Of a DNA stretch of 64,000 nucleotides, positions 19,446 through 28,504 are shown one piece after another. The position numbers and the translations under genes were made by a program. This stretch comes from Lacrimispora saccharolytica (lineage in GTDB: Bacteria > Bacillota > Clostridia > Lachnospirales > Lachnospiraceae): positions 1-64,000 of the forward strand of contig JACJJN010000016.1 of the NCBI GenBank assembly GCA_016899975.1, written 5' to 3'. Positions within the stretch are counted from its first letter, which is position 1, and the number at the start of each line of letters is the position of its first letter. Below the pieces are notes generated by a model that was given only the letters and a program-made list of their open reading frames with translations, did no database searches and was not told the DNA's origin.

Positions 19446-20118
19446 GGTATTCGCCCTCCCTTTCGTCACTGATGATCACGCCTTTACGCATCGTGATGAC
19501 ACGTTTTTTCATAGCGTTGACGATCTCTCTGTTATGGGTTACAACCAACACGGTCGTTCCGCGGGAATTTATTTCATCCAAGAGCTTCATGATCTCCATA
19601 GAATTTCCCGGATCCAGGTTTCCTGTAGGCTCATCCGCCAGAAGAATGTCTGGCCGGTTTACGATGGCTCTCGCCACAGCCACACGCTGCTGCTCTCCTC
19701 CGGACAACTCCTTCGGAAAAGACTTGTATTTCTCAGCCAGTCCCACCAGTGTGAGAACTTCCGGAACACGCTTTTTGATCACCCGGTTGGGTTTCTCAAT
19801 CACCCTCTGGGCAAAAGCCACATTCTCATATACGTTCCTGTCCTTCAGCAGACGGAAATCCTGGAAAACCACACCGACACCGCGGCGGTATTTCGGAACT
19901 TTTCCCCGTCTCATCCGGTTCAGATTCTGCCCGTTTACCTTAATTGTTCCTGAGGTCGGTTCCAGTTCTTTCAGAAGCAGCTTGATCAGCGTTGATTTTC
20001 CGGAACCGCTGTTGCCCACAATAAAGACAAATTCCCCCTTCTCAATGTGCAAGGATACGTTATTGACAGCAGGCTGCCCCTTGGCGTAACTCTTACTTAC
20101 ACTGTCTAAAGTAATCAT
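19435..20118 (-). CDS. ftsE: Cell division ATP-binding protein FtsE
   Basis: The 227-residue ATPase has Walker A GNSGSGKST (36-44), the signature LSGGEQQR, Walker B ILLADEPT and the H-loop VTHN. It drives FtsX during division or sporulation. It is the first gene of the ftsE-ftsX-S41 protease run, with AAGGAG upstream and a 133-bp repeat between it and the preceding regulator gene. Confidence 0.96.
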   Translation of the reverse strand: MITLDSVSKSYAKGQPAVNNVSLHIEKGEFVFIVGNSGSGKSTLIKLLLKELEPTSGTIKVNGQNLNRMRRGKVPKYRRGVGVVFQDFRLLKDRNVYENVAFAQRVIEKPNRVIKKRVPEVLTLVGLAEKYKSFPKELSGGEQQRVAVARAIVNRPDILLADEPTGNLDPGNSMEIMKLLDEINSRGTTVLVVTHNREIVNAMKKRVITMRKGVIISDEREGEYHEA

Positions 20119-20137
20119 TCTTACTCCTCCTTGATGG

Positions 20138-20270
20138 GTAACAGTTCAGCCAGCTGAACTGTTACGGCATCCGCCCATAAAGAATCGCTTCGCGATGGGG
20201 CGTATGCCCATAAACACTACGTTTTCATACGGTCTGCGCAGTAAATGCGCAGATCTGACCGAATAGTTAC
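20138..20270. repeat. 133-bp MITE-like element, copy 1
   Basis: The element begins GTAACAGTTC and ends GAATAGTTAC, so its ends form imperfect terminal inverted repeats; GGGTAAC...GTTACCC extends the pairing by two bases on each side. It starts with a near-perfect 28-bp palindrome and contains further hairpins around TCGCTTCGCGA and TGCGCAGTAAATGCGCA. A second copy of identical length lies at 51465-51597 with about 15 differences. It fills almost all of the gap between ftsE and the regulator gene. It encodes no protein. Confidence 0.85.
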
Positions 20271-20284
20271 CCTTAATGGTGCTC

Positions 20285-21373
20285 TCAATAATCGAGCGTT
20301 TCCATGTACTTCATGTACTGAACGACCATAAGGGCGATCTTGAACGTGATCGCGTCTTCAAAAATCCGCAGATCCAGACCCGTACTCTTCTGAAGCTTAT
20401 CCAGACGATATACCAGTGTATTTCTGTGAATGTATAACTGACGCGAGGTCTCGGACACATTCAGCGAATTTTCGAAAAATTTATTGATCGTTGTCAGTGT
20501 TTCCTCATCAAAGTCATCCGGAGAATTGTCTCCGAAAATTTCTCTGATGAACATTTTGCACAATGGAATCGGAAGCTGATAGATCAGTCTGCCAATACCC
20601 AATGAGCTGTATGCATAGATATCCAATTCGTCCGAGAAGATTTTACCCACATCCATAGCCATTTTTGCTTCCTTGTAAGAACGTGAGACATCCTTTAACT
20701 CTTTGACGATGGTACCATAAGCAACATGTGTCTTCCCCTCATCGTCTTCTCCCACTGCGTCAAGCATTGCCGCAGCCACTTTGTTCATCTCCGCATAATC
20801 CTCGTCTTGTCCTACTTCCTTGACGATGATAATGCTCTTTTCATCAACGGCGGTAATAAAATCTCCGGACTTCGTTCCGAACAGACTTCGGATGCTTTCC
20901 AGCGAACCACTGTTTTTTTCCGGATCCGTCTCAACAATAAAGACCAGCCGCCGCGTCTCAATGTCAATATGTAGTTTCTTCGCACGGTTATAAATATCAA
21001 CCAACAGAAGATTGTCCAACAGAAGGTTTTTGATAAAATTATCCTTGTCAAAACGCTCCCGGTATGCAACCAGAAGCCCCTGAAGCTGAAAGACCGCCAT
21101 CTTTCCCACAAGATAATTGTCGTCGTTATTGCTTTTGACAATCAGAATATACTCAAGCTGATGCTCTTCGTATACCTTAAAAAAATGATAGTTTTTCATC
21201 ATCTGCGAGTCTGCCTGAGACTGCGCAAAACTGACGATCGCTTCTGTCCCTATTTCCGTCTCCGGAAATGTGGATACCAATACCTTCCCCTCCACATCTG
21301 TCACGCACAGGTCTGCACGGGAGATCGCTTTGATTCCCTCCACTGTGCTCTGCAATATCTGGTTTGAAATCAT
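20285..21373 (-). CDS. PucR/CdaR-type transcriptional regulator
   Basis: The 362-residue protein has an N-terminal sensory segment (about 1-105, containing ISRADLCVTDVEGKVLVST, like sugar-diacid sensors). A middle GGDEF-like or CdaR fold follows, and then a C-terminal PucR helix-turn-helix with FFENSLNVSETSRQLYIHRNTLVYRLDKLQ. Such proteins control catabolic or sporulation-linked operons, but the target is not evident here. The start at 21373 follows GAGGG and AAAGGA. A structured leader lies just upstream (21427-21510). Confidence 0.85.
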   Translation of the reverse strand: MISNQILQSTVEGIKAISRADLCVTDVEGKVLVSTFPETEIGTEAIVSFAQSQADSQMMKNYHFFKVYEEHQLEYILIVKSNNDDNYLVGKMAVFQLQGLLVAYRERFDKDNFIKNLLLDNLLLVDIYNRAKKLHIDIETRRLVFIVETDPEKNSGSLESIRSLFGTKSGDFITAVDEKSIIIVKEVGQDEDYAEMNKVAAAMLDAVGEDDEGKTHVAYGTIVKELKDVSRSYKEAKMAMDVGKIFSDELDIYAYSSLGIGRLIYQLPIPLCKMFIREIFGDNSPDDFDEETLTTINKFFENSLNVSETSRQLYIHRNTLVYRLDKLQKSTGLDLRIFEDAITFKIALMVVQYMKYMETLDY

Positions 21374-21426
21374 TCCTTTACCCTCTTTCATTTTATGGTT
21401 TTTGCTGTTGGCGGCATCGTTTCGTT

Positions 21427-21510
21427 GATGCCTATGATGTATCACCCGGTACGGCCCCATTCCTTCCGGGTTCTGCGGGCAGGTTCCCCATGTATAACCA
21501 GCCCGGCATA
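21427..21510 (-). promoter_or_regulatory. Structured 5' leader of the PucR-type gene
   Basis: Read on the minus strand, a closing stem ATGCC/GGCAT encloses two hairpins: GGGC-T-GGTT pairs with AACC-T-GCCC, and CCCGG pairs with CCGGG around a loop with GGAAGGAATGG. The layout resembles a compact multi-branched RNA. No known riboswitch class is recognised. It could be a cis-regulatory leader or a small RNA. Confidence 0.4.
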
Positions 21511-21576
21511 TAGCTATTTTAATACAAAATGCCTAAAAAGGAAAGAGATTTTACTGCAAATGTTATAATTGAGGGG

Positions 21577-22257
21577 TTACTGCTCATTCTTGTACTTTGT
21601 CACCATACGTTTAAAAGTATTCTTCTTCAAAAGCTTTCCCCACCAGCTGATTTTTATTCCTGCTTCGTTTTGTACGGTAGGATGCTCTCCGAGACTGAGC
21701 CAGATTTTTGCGCTGATCTTGCTTCGATTGTCCATAACGAATCGGTCCTGAAGCGTTCCCTTCAGTCCACTGACGATGACATCCGCAGTCTCACTGTTGA
21801 TTTCATTCAGCAAACTGTCTACTCCCGCCTCATCCAGTGACTCTACCACTGCGCCCCCTGCCACCTGGATTCCCGGATAGGTCTCCTGCAGATATTTCTC
21901 CAGGCTTTCCACTTCATCTTCCGTCTCCCCCAGCACAAAAATCCTGCTTCCGATCTGAATCAGATACCAGAAGAGACGCGCGATGAATTCGTTCGCCTCG
22001 ACCTCTTCATACAGAGTGCCGTCCTCTTCAATTCCCGCTGCGGTAAGAATCTCTGTCTCGCCGATGATGCTCATATCCAGATCTTTCAGGTAAGTTTTCC
22101 ACTGTTCATCCTCATCGGCCAGCAGCAGCATCTGCATGGTTACAATGCCGATCGTATTCAGCAGATCATTCTGCATATATTCACCGACCATCTCCATGGC
22201 TTCATCTACCTGATAGTTATCCAGCTCCACACCTAAAACGTTAATTTTTTTCTCCAT
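21577..22257 (-). CDS. WecG/TagA/CpsF-like glycosyltransferase family protein
   Basis: The 226-residue protein follows the pattern of the WecG/TagA/CpsF family: INVLGVELDNYQVDEAM at the start, a Rossmann-like segment SRIFVLGETEDEVESLEKYL and VAGGAVVES. The central motif normally containing catalytic Asp and Thr is weak, and the C-terminal part VMDNRSKISAKIWLSLGEHPTVQ is divergent. It may transfer ManNAc or a related sugar, or be a non-catalytic paralogue. The start at 22257 is preferred for family fit, although its ribosome binding site is weak. A promoter overlaps the glnN terminator upstream. Confidence 0.65.
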   Translation of the reverse strand: MEKKINVLGVELDNYQVDEAMEMVGEYMQNDLLNTIGIVTMQMLLLADEDEQWKTYLKDLDMSIIGETEILTAAGIEEDGTLYEEVEANEFIARLFWYLIQIGSRIFVLGETEDEVESLEKYLQETYPGIQVAGGAVVESLDEAGVDSLLNEINSETADVIVSGLKGTLQDRFVMDNRSKISAKIWLSLGEHPTVQNEAGIKISWWGKLLKKNTFKRMVTKYKNEQ

Positions 22258-22311
22258 TTCTCTGTTACTGCCAATGGCAACTCCTTGCTTATACTTCGCG
22301 TCCATTTGGCT

Positions 22312-22340
22312 ATTGTACCAAAAAAAGAGACTGTTGTCAA
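22312..22340 (-). promoter_or_regulatory. Promoter embedded in the glnN terminator
   Basis: On the minus strand TTGACA (22335-22340) is followed after 17 bp by TACAAT (22312-22317). The -35 box is in the loop and stem of the glnN terminator, and the T-tract forms the spacer. It would serve the WecG/TagA-like gene. Confidence 0.6.
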
Positions 22341-22354
22341 AACAGTCTCTTTTT
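22321..22354 (-). terminator. Rho-independent terminator of glnN
   Basis: On the minus strand AAAAAGAGACTGTT pairs with AACAGTCTCTTTTT and runs into further T residues. It lies 57 bp after the glnN stop codon. Confidence 0.85.
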
Positions 22355-22410
22355 ACTGCTTTCATTTCATAATAGCTCAATTGGCTGAACTGTTACGGCA
22401 TTCTCAAAGC

Positions 22411-24525
22411 TTATACCTCGAACATCAGATCTCCGTAAGAAGGCATCGGCCACATTTCTTTGTCCACGATCATTTCCAGTCTGTCAACCGGCGCGCGAAG
22501 TGCCTCCATTGCCGGCACCACCGACTCATGATAAAATTTTGCCTGCTCCATACCATCCGGCATTGCAAAAGCCTTATCCTCCGTCACCATCAGATGCTTC
22601 AGAGCTTCCTGCGTTTCTTTGAGAAGTGTGCTGGTCTCTTCCAGCAGTTCTTTCTGTACCGTTACTTCCGATACGCCCGCCGCTGCGATCGTGTTGACGG
22701 AATTCGCAAGAGACGTCGCATATTTGATAACTGCCGGAATGATCTGTTTGCTTGCCATATCGATCATGGTCTTCGCTTCGATATTGATCGTTTTGGCATA
22801 GTTCTCATATTTCACCTCCGCACGGGATTCCAGTTCGCTCTTTGTGAACACCTTGAAATCACCAAACAGACGGATTGCCTTTTCTGTTGTAAGCGCCGGA
22901 ATTGCGTCTACCATACATCCAATATTCGGCAGACCTCTTCTCTCTGCTTCCTGAACCCACTCCTCGGAATAACCATTGCCGTTGAAGATGATCCTCTGAT
23001 GCTCGCTCAGGTTTTTCTTAATCAGGTCATGCACTGCCTCTTCCTTGTTTTCTGCTTTTTCCAGTACATCACAGGCATCTCGGAACGCCTCTGCAACGAT
23101 GGTGTTCAGGACGATGTTCGGGGATGCGACGGAATCTCTGGAACCAACCATACGGAATTCAAACTTGTTTCCGGTAAATGCAAATGGAGACGTACGGTTC
23201 CGGTCTGTTGCGTCTTTGGTCAGACCCGGAAGAGTCTTGACACCTGTAGACAGGGTTCCTCCCTTTTTGCTGTTGGTTGCGCTTCCTGTGCTGATCAGCT
23301 GTTCCACCACATCTTCCAGCTGCTCTCCAAGGAATACGGAAATGATTGCCGGCGGCGCCTCATTGGCTCCCAGACGGTGATCATTGCCCGGATCCGCCGC
23401 TGACTCACGGAGAAGATCCGCATGCACATCTACTGCTTTCAGGATACAGCTCATAACCAGCAGGAACTGGATATTGTCGTGAGGGGTTTTTCCCGGATCC
23501 AGAAGATTGATTCCATCGTCCGTAGTCAAGGACCAGTTGTTATGTTTACCGGATCCGTTTACTCCTGCGAACGGTTTTTCATGAAGCAGGCACTTCATTC
23601 CATGCTGACACGCCACACGTTTCAGCGTCTGCATAACCAGCTGATTATTGTCAACAGCGATGTTTGCCTCTGCGTAAATGGCAGCCAGCTCATGCTGCGC
23701 CGGCGCAACCTCATTGTGCTGAGTCTTCGCGGTCACTCCCATTTTCCACAGTTCGATATTAACGTCTTTCATAAACGCGGCAATTCTTTGACGGATGGTT
23801 CCGAAATAATGGTCATCCATCTCCTGGCCCTTCGGCGGCATCGCGCCGAACAGAGTGCGTCCTGTGTAGATCAGGTCTTTTCTCTGCTGGAATTTTTCAG
23901 CATCCACCAGGAAATACTCCTGCTCCGGTCCTACAGACGGAGTAACTTTTTTGGAATTCGTATTTCCAAACAGCCTCAGCAGACGCAGGGACTGCTCATT
24001 GATCGCCTCCATGGAGCGCAGAAGCGGCGTCTTCTGATCCAGCGCTTCACCATTATAGGAACAGAACGCTGTCGGGATACACAGTGTGGCTCCTGCCGCG
24101 TCCTGGCGTACAAATGCCGGTGAAGTACAATCCCATGCGGTATATCCTCTCGCCTCAAAGGTCGCCCGAAGACCGCCGGAAGGAAATGAGGAAGCATCCG
24201 GCTCACCTTTGATCAGCTCCTTACCGGAAAAGCTCATAAGTACCTTTCCGCTTGGAAGCGGAGACGTGATAAAGGAATCATGTTTTTCTGCAGTCACACC
24301 TGTCAGCGGCTGGAACCAGTGTGTATAATGTGTCGCGCCCTTCTCAATTGCCCATTCCTTCATTTCATGTGCAATCATATCCGCCGTCTGAAGATCCAGG
24401 TCACCGCCTTCTGCGATGATCTTTTTCAGCTTCTTGTACACGTTCTTCGGAAGACGTTCCTGCATCACTTTGTCATTAAACACATTTTCGCCAAAAATGG
24501 CAGCAGCATTTACATATTCGCCCAT
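22411..24525 (-). CDS. glnN: Glutamine synthetase type III
   Basis: The 704-residue size is typical of GSIII, a dodecameric enzyme that joins ammonia to glutamate with ATP. Visible signatures include [14 protein letters not shown], the GSIII-specific [33 protein letters not shown] and [16 protein letters not shown]. The start at 24525 is set by AAAAGGAG. A long hairpin lies directly upstream of the ribosome binding site, suggesting leader control by nitrogen status. Confidence 0.97.
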   Translation of the reverse strand: MGEYVNAAAIFGENVFNDKVMQERLPKNVYKKLKKIIAEGGDLDLQTADMIAHEMKEWAIEKGATHYTHWFQPLTGVTAEKHDSFITSPLPSGKVLMSFSGKELIKGEPDASSFPSGGLRATFEARGYTAWDCTSPAFVRQDAAGATLCIPTAFCSYNGEALDQKTPLLRSMEAINEQSLRLLRLFGNTNSKKVTPSVGPEQEYFLVDAEKFQQRKDLIYTGRTLFGAMPPKGQEMDDHYFGTIRQRIAAFMKDVNIELWKMGVTAKTQHNEVAPAQHELAAIYAEANIAVDNNQLVMQTLKRVACQHGMKCLLHEKPFAGVNGSGKHNNWSLTTDDGINLLDPGKTPHDNIQFLLVMSCILKAVDVHADLLRESAADPGNDHRLGANEAPPAIISVFLGEQLEDVVEQLISTGSATNSKKGGTLSTGVKTLPGLTKDATDRNRTSPFAFTGNKFEFRMVGSRDSVASPNIVLNTIVAEAFRDACDVLEKAENKEEAVHDLIKKNLSEHQRIIFNGNGYSEEWVQEAERRGLPNIGCMVDAIPALTTEKAIRLFGDFKVFTKSELESRAEVKYENYAKTINIEAKTMIDMASKQIIPAVIKYATSLANSVNTIAAAGVSEVTVQKELLEETSTLLKETQEALKHLMVTEDKAFAMPDGMEQAKFYHESVVPAMEALRAPVDRLEMIVDKEMWPMPSYGDLMFEV

Positions 24526-24551
24526 AGTTTTCTCCTTTTCCTTTTTTAACT

Positions 24552-24603
24552 GACAAAAGGGCTTTCTCAAAAAATCTTTCATTTTTTGTAGAACGCCCTT
24601 GTC
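24552..24603 (-). promoter_or_regulatory. glnN leader hairpin
   Basis: On the minus strand GACAAGGGC pairs with GCCCTTTTGTC, and an inner stem pairs CAAAAAAT with ATTTTTTG around a GAAAG loop. The structure ends about 27 bases before the start codon and is followed by AGTTAAAAAAGG. It may be an attenuator or a protein-binding leader. No known class was recognised. Confidence 0.45.
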
Positions 24604-24778
24604 TTACATATGCTGTATGGAATTTTATTTCCAACTTGCTTACAAGATACCTCAAAAAACGGGAAAACGCAAGTATTTTTTTTCGTTTTCACACTTTTTG
24701 TTTATTTCTCCAAAACATTTTTTGTTTCCGAGCATTTTTTGGATATCCTGCCCATCTCTGCTGTAATGTCAGCAGTTC

Positions 24779-25642
24779 TCATGCTTTGTTGGCAGAACCG
24801 AACAGTTCGATTTTTTCTCTTACTGTCTCTTTGATCGCCTCCGCGCCAGGAGCCAGTAATTTACGCGGGTCATATCCCTTACCCTGCTGATCTTTTCCTT
24901 CTTCAATGTATTTGCGTGTCGCTTCAGCGAAAGCCAGCTGGCACTCCGTATTTACATTGATCTTGGAAACACCAAGATCGATCGCTTTTTTGATCATATC
25001 TGCCGGAATTCCTGTACCTCCATGAAGTACCAGCGGCATAGCTCCGGTCAGCTGCTGGATCGCATCCAGAGTCTCAAAGCTCAGTCCCTGCCAGTTTGCC
25101 GGATATTTTCCGTGAATGTTTCCGATTCCAGCTGCCAGCATATCAACGCCCAGATCAGCGATCATCTTGCATTCTTTCGGATCTGCGCATTCGCCCATAC
25201 CTACTACGCCGTCTTCCTCACCGCCGATGGAACCAACCTCAGCTTCCAGAGAGATTCCTTTCTCACGGCATACTTCAACCAGCTCTTTTGTTTTCGCCAC
25301 GTTCTCATCGATCGGATAATGGGAACCATCGAACATGATGGAGGAAAATCCTGCTTCGATGCATTTATAACATCCGTCATAAGTACCATGGTCCAGATGC
25401 AGGGCAACAGGAACGGTAATGTTCATTTCCTCGATCATTGCCTTTACCATAGCGGCAACAGTCTTGAAGCCTGTCATATATTTTCCGGCTCCTTCAGATA
25501 CACCGAGAATTACCGGAGAATTCATTTCCTGAGCAGTCTGCAGAATGGATTTTGTCCACTCGAGGTTGTTGATGTTGAACTGGCCTACTGCATAGTGGCC
25601 TGCTTTTGCTTTTTCCAACATTTCTTTTGCTGAAACTAACAT
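24779..25642 (-). CDS. fba: Class II fructose-bisphosphate aldolase
   Basis: This glycolytic enzyme cleaves fructose-1,6-bisphosphate using zinc. The 287-residue protein contains VALHLDHGTYDGCYKCIEAGFSSIMFDGSHY, the class II signature with zinc-ligand histidines. It also has EAEVGSIGGEEDG, GNIHGKYP, LVLHGGTGIP and SKINVNTECQ. A related GatY/KbaY substrate preference is possible but Fba is more likely. GGAGGG precedes the start at 25642. Confidence 0.95.
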   Translation of the reverse strand: MLVSAKEMLEKAKAGHYAVGQFNINNLEWTKSILQTAQEMNSPVILGVSEGAGKYMTGFKTVAAMVKAMIEEMNITVPVALHLDHGTYDGCYKCIEAGFSSIMFDGSHYPIDENVAKTKELVEVCREKGISLEAEVGSIGGEEDGVVGMGECADPKECKMIADLGVDMLAAGIGNIHGKYPANWQGLSFETLDAIQQLTGAMPLVLHGGTGIPADMIKKAIDLGVSKINVNTECQLAFAEATRKYIEEGKDQQGKGYDPRKLLAPGAEAIKETVREKIELFGSANKA

Positions 25643-25755
25643 AGTAATTGCCCTCCTAAACACGATATCATTTATCGTTAATTTTATAACTTGGCTTTAT
25701 TATACATCAACTTTTTCAAAATGCCAATACTGGTTTTGCTCCGGAAATGATTTTC

Positions 25756-25784
25756 GTAACGGTTCAGCAGGGCTGAACTGTTAC
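25756..25784. repeat. Solo GTAAC palindrome, 29 bp
   Basis: The palindrome GTAACGGTTCAGC...GCTGAACTGTTAC matches the first 28 bp of the 133-bp repeat. It lies in the 162-bp gap between the lipid kinase and fba and is preceded by TTTTC, as are relatives at 53147 and 56242. Confidence 0.7.
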
Positions 25785-25804
25785 TGATTTTCGCATGTGT
25801 TCAC

Positions 25805-26725
25805 TTACTCCGCTTTCAGCGCCGGAAGAGAAGATTCCGGATTCAGCACCAGCTCCATGGCATGCTTCTGCGCCTCGATCCTTACAAAGCTATGCTCACC
25901 GCCGTATTCGCCGTCCAACGTCCACGGGATCTCCTGATTGGATTCGATCAGAATGCGGTCTGTCTTGAAAGAGTCCACCAGACTCGTAATATTTTCCGCC
26001 ATCACCAGAGACGCGATGATCTCATTGAGCTCGATGGGGTTTTTCGGACGTTTAATCAGGGTCACCTCAAACAACCCGTCATCCAGATGTACGTCCTTAC
26101 CCGGCAGGTTTTTGAATCCACCGACTGAGCGTGCATTGGTCACCATGCCATAGATGTATTCTCCTTCGAAAGTACGGCCGTTGGCGTCCACCCGGATCCA
26201 GTAAGTAGGAACATTCCAGATTCTTTTCGAACCTTCCAGCAGATAAGCCAGATGGCCGAGCACATTTTTCAGATGCTGGTCCGTCTCATAAGAGACATCG
26301 GTGAAGAGACCAAATGCTGCGATATAAACAAAATTTCCCTTGTTAAATCTCCCTACGTCGCAGGAATAGAGTTTTCCCTCGATAATATCTCTTGCAGCCT
26401 TCACCATGTCCTTTGAGATCTCCAGGCTGTTTGCAAAGTCATTGGTGCTTCCTGCAGGGATGTACCCCAGCGGAATCCGTTCCTTACATTCCATAAGCCC
26501 GCTTACGACCTCATCCAGCGTTCCGTCTCCTCCGCTGCATACCACCAGATCCATCTCCGGCGCAAGTTCTTTGGTTTTCTCATGAGCGTCACCGATTCCC
26601 TGGGTGGGATGAGCAACGACTTCATAGCCTCCCTTCACAAACGTGTCGATGATTTCATACAGCTTGTTTTTGATCTGAGCTTTTCCGGATTTGGGATTGA
26701 AGATAAATAGGAGTCGCTTTTTCAT
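25805..26725 (-). CDS. Diacylglycerol kinase family lipid kinase
   Basis: The 306-residue protein shows IFNPKSGK at the N-terminus, the catalytic-domain motif VCSGGDGTLDEVVSGLM and IPLGYIPAGSTNDFANSL, all typical of YegS/DgkB/BmrU lipid kinases. It phosphorylates diacylglycerol or a similar lipid at the membrane face. It is a monocistronic-looking gene next to the rplQ terminator. Confidence 0.92.
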   Translation of the reverse strand: MKKRLLFIFNPKSGKAQIKNKLYEIIDTFVKGGYEVVAHPTQGIGDAHEKTKELAPEMDLVVCSGGDGTLDEVVSGLMECKERIPLGYIPAGSTNDFANSLEISKDMVKAARDIIEGKLYSCDVGRFNKGNFVYIAAFGLFTDVSYETDQHLKNVLGHLAYLLEGSKRIWNVPTYWIRVDANGRTFEGEYIYGMVTNARSVGGFKNLPGKDVHLDDGLFEVTLIKRPKNPIELNEIIASLVMAENITSLVDSFKTDRILIESNQEIPWTLDGEYGGEHSFVRIEAQKHAMELVLNPESSLPALKAE

Positions 26726-26795
26726 AGATTGATCTCTCCTTCTCGTTGCAAAGCCTCTGATCCGTCAAGAAGAATTAAAAATTCCCCTGTAACAA

Positions 26796-26838
26796 ACAGG
26801 CCAGACTGCGATGGGGAATCCATCAAAGTCTGGCCTGT
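26796..26838 (-). terminator. Terminator of the ribosomal cluster
   Basis: ACAGGCCAGACT and AGTCTGGCCTGT form a perfect 12-bp stem just after rplQ. On the minus strand the stem is followed by TTGTT and, further on, by AATTTTTAAT. It closes the S10-spc-alpha cluster. Confidence 0.8.
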
Positions 26839-26853
26839 CATTTACGGAACTGA

Positions 26854-27390
26854 TTATACTAATTCGATAACAACTTCCATAGCTGCATCGCCCTTACGCG
26901 GTCCGATTTTGATGATTCTTGTGTAACCACCATTACGTCCTTCATATTTCGGAGCGATTTCGTTGAACATCTTGTCAACCATATCAACTTTCTTGGTGTT
27001 TTTCTTACGTCCGGCTGCTTCCTTCGGAACTTCTGTTACCGGATAGAAAACTTTTGCCATCTGACGTCTTGCATGCAGTCTGGACGGAGCGTCTTTCTTG
27101 ATCTCCTTCTGCACTTCATCGTATACAGTAACTTTCTTGCCGTCTTTTACTTCTTTCACACGTTTGCCGTCTGCATCCTTGCGGGCAACCTTTGCGGTTA
27201 CGGTTACGGTTTCGAAGTTATCTTTCTCTTTTACTGCCAGGGCAATCAGACCCTCAGCGATCTTGCGGATCTCTTTTGCTTTTGTCTCTGTTGTCACGAT
27301 TTTTCCGTGATACAGCAGATTGGTAACCTGATTTCTCAGTAACGCTTTTCTCTGGTCAGATGTTCTGCCGAGTTTTCTATATTTTGCCAT
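26854..27390 (-). CDS. rplQ: 50S ribosomal protein L17, long form
   Basis: The protein begins [21 protein letters not shown], the standard L17 opening, and ends with [22 protein letters not shown]. At 178 residues it is about 55 longer than usual. The extra residues lie mainly at about 62-100 (basic and acidic, [20 protein letters not shown]) and around 118-135, before MVDKMF. The start at 27390 follows AGGAAAAG. It is the last gene of the alpha unit. Confidence 0.95.
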   Translation of the reverse strand: MAKYRKLGRTSDQRKALLRNQVTNLLYHGKIVTTETKAKEIRKIAEGLIALAVKEKDNFETVTVTAKVARKDADGKRVKEVKDGKKVTVYDEVQKEIKKDAPSRLHARRQMAKVFYPVTEVPKEAAGRKKNTKKVDMVDKMFNEIAPKYEGRNGGYTRIIKIGPRKGDAAMEVVIELV

Positions 27391-27496
27391 GATTCTTTTC
27401 CTCCATTTGTGGAACTCCGGGCCATGCTTCATCGGTCTTACTGGCAGGGAGTTTTTCTTCTACAAATTTCAAACGGAGCGCAGAGCTGTCTTCTGC

Positions 27497-28459
27497 TTAT
27501 TCTCCGTCCCCAGGACTCAAAGAAAGTCCCAGTTCTTTTAATTTTGCCAAAACTTCTTCCAGGGATTTCCGTCCAAGGTTGCGGACTTTCATCATATCTT
27601 CAGAAGTCTTATTGCACAGTTCTTCTACGGTATTGATACCGGCACGTTTCAGACAGTTGTAAGAACGAACAGAAAGCTCCAGCTCGTCGATGTTCATCTC
27701 CAGAACCTTCTCTTTCTCGTTGTCCTCTTTCTCGATCATAACCTCTGCTGTCTTCGCGTTCTCAGACAGATCGATAAAGAGTTTCAGATGCTCGCTCAGT
27801 ACTTTTGCCGCAAGGCTGACAGCCTCATCCGGCTCCAACGTACCGTTAGTGTATACGTCCAGGGTCAGCTTATCGTAGTCGGTAATCTGTCCCACACGGG
27901 TATTCTGCACAGTCAGGTTTACTCTCTCCACCGGTGTATAGATCGCATCCACTGCAATTACACCGATCGGCATATCATCGCTCTTTCCTTTGTCTGCACT
28001 GATATAACCGCGTCCTTTTGTGATGGTCAGTTCCATATACAGCTTGCTGTCAGCACCGCCGTTCAGGGTAGCGATCACCTGATCCGGATTCATGATCTCG
28101 ATATCCTGATCCACCTGAATGTCGGATGCCCGAACAACACCTTCACCTTCGAACTCAATATATGCAACCTTCGCCTCGTTCGTCTCGCTGTTGTTGCGGA
28201 TTGCAAGGCTTTTCAGGTTCATGATAATTTCGGTCACATCTTCCTTGACACCCGGAATAGAGCTGAACTCATGCAGAACGCCTTCGATCTTTACCTGGCT
28301 TACTGCTGCGCCCGGCAGAGAGGAAAGCATGATTCTGCGTAAGGAATTGCCAAGAGTAGTACCATAGCCGCGCTCCAGGGGTTCCACAACGAATCTTCCG
28401 TACTTCTTGTCTTCAGAAATCTCTGTAATTTCAATTTTCGGTTTGTTAAAATCAAACAC
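27497..28459 (-). CDS. rpoA: RNA polymerase alpha subunit
   Basis: RpoA nucleates polymerase assembly and contacts UP elements and activators. The 320-residue protein has the N-terminal dimerisation domain ([28 protein letters not shown]) and the C-terminal helix-hairpin-helix domain ([38 protein letters not shown]). GGAGG-type Shine-Dalgarno sequence precedes the start. It lies between rpsD and rplQ in the canonical order. Confidence 0.98.
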   Translation of the reverse strand: MFDFNKPKIEITEISEDKKYGRFVVEPLERGYGTTLGNSLRRIMLSSLPGAAVSQVKIEGVLHEFSSIPGVKEDVTEIIMNLKSLAIRNNSETNEAKVAYIEFEGEGVVRASDIQVDQDIEIMNPDQVIATLNGGADSKLYMELTITKGRGYISADKGKSDDMPIGVIAVDAIYTPVERVNLTVQNTRVGQITDYDKLTLDVYTNGTLEPDEAVSLAAKVLSEHLKLFIDLSENAKTAEVMIEKEDNEKEKVLEMNIDELELSVRSYNCLKRAGINTVEELCNKTSEDMMKVRNLGRKSLEEVLAKLKELGLSLSPGDGE

Positions 28460-28504
28460 TCGAAAGCCCCTCCTTTTAAATTGGTTGGCCGATTTACCCG
28501 TTTA

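Noticed and set aside
20138-20270. The 133-bp repeat as a simple terminator or attenuator
   Set aside because: An equal-length copy in an unrelated place with matching ends fits a mobile or dispersed repeat better, although it could still affect transcription.
21427-21510. SRP RNA or 6S RNA, suggested by the GGAAGGAA loop
   Set aside because: The symmetric SRP tetraloop region and the long 6S bubble are missing; only a short loop sequence is similar.
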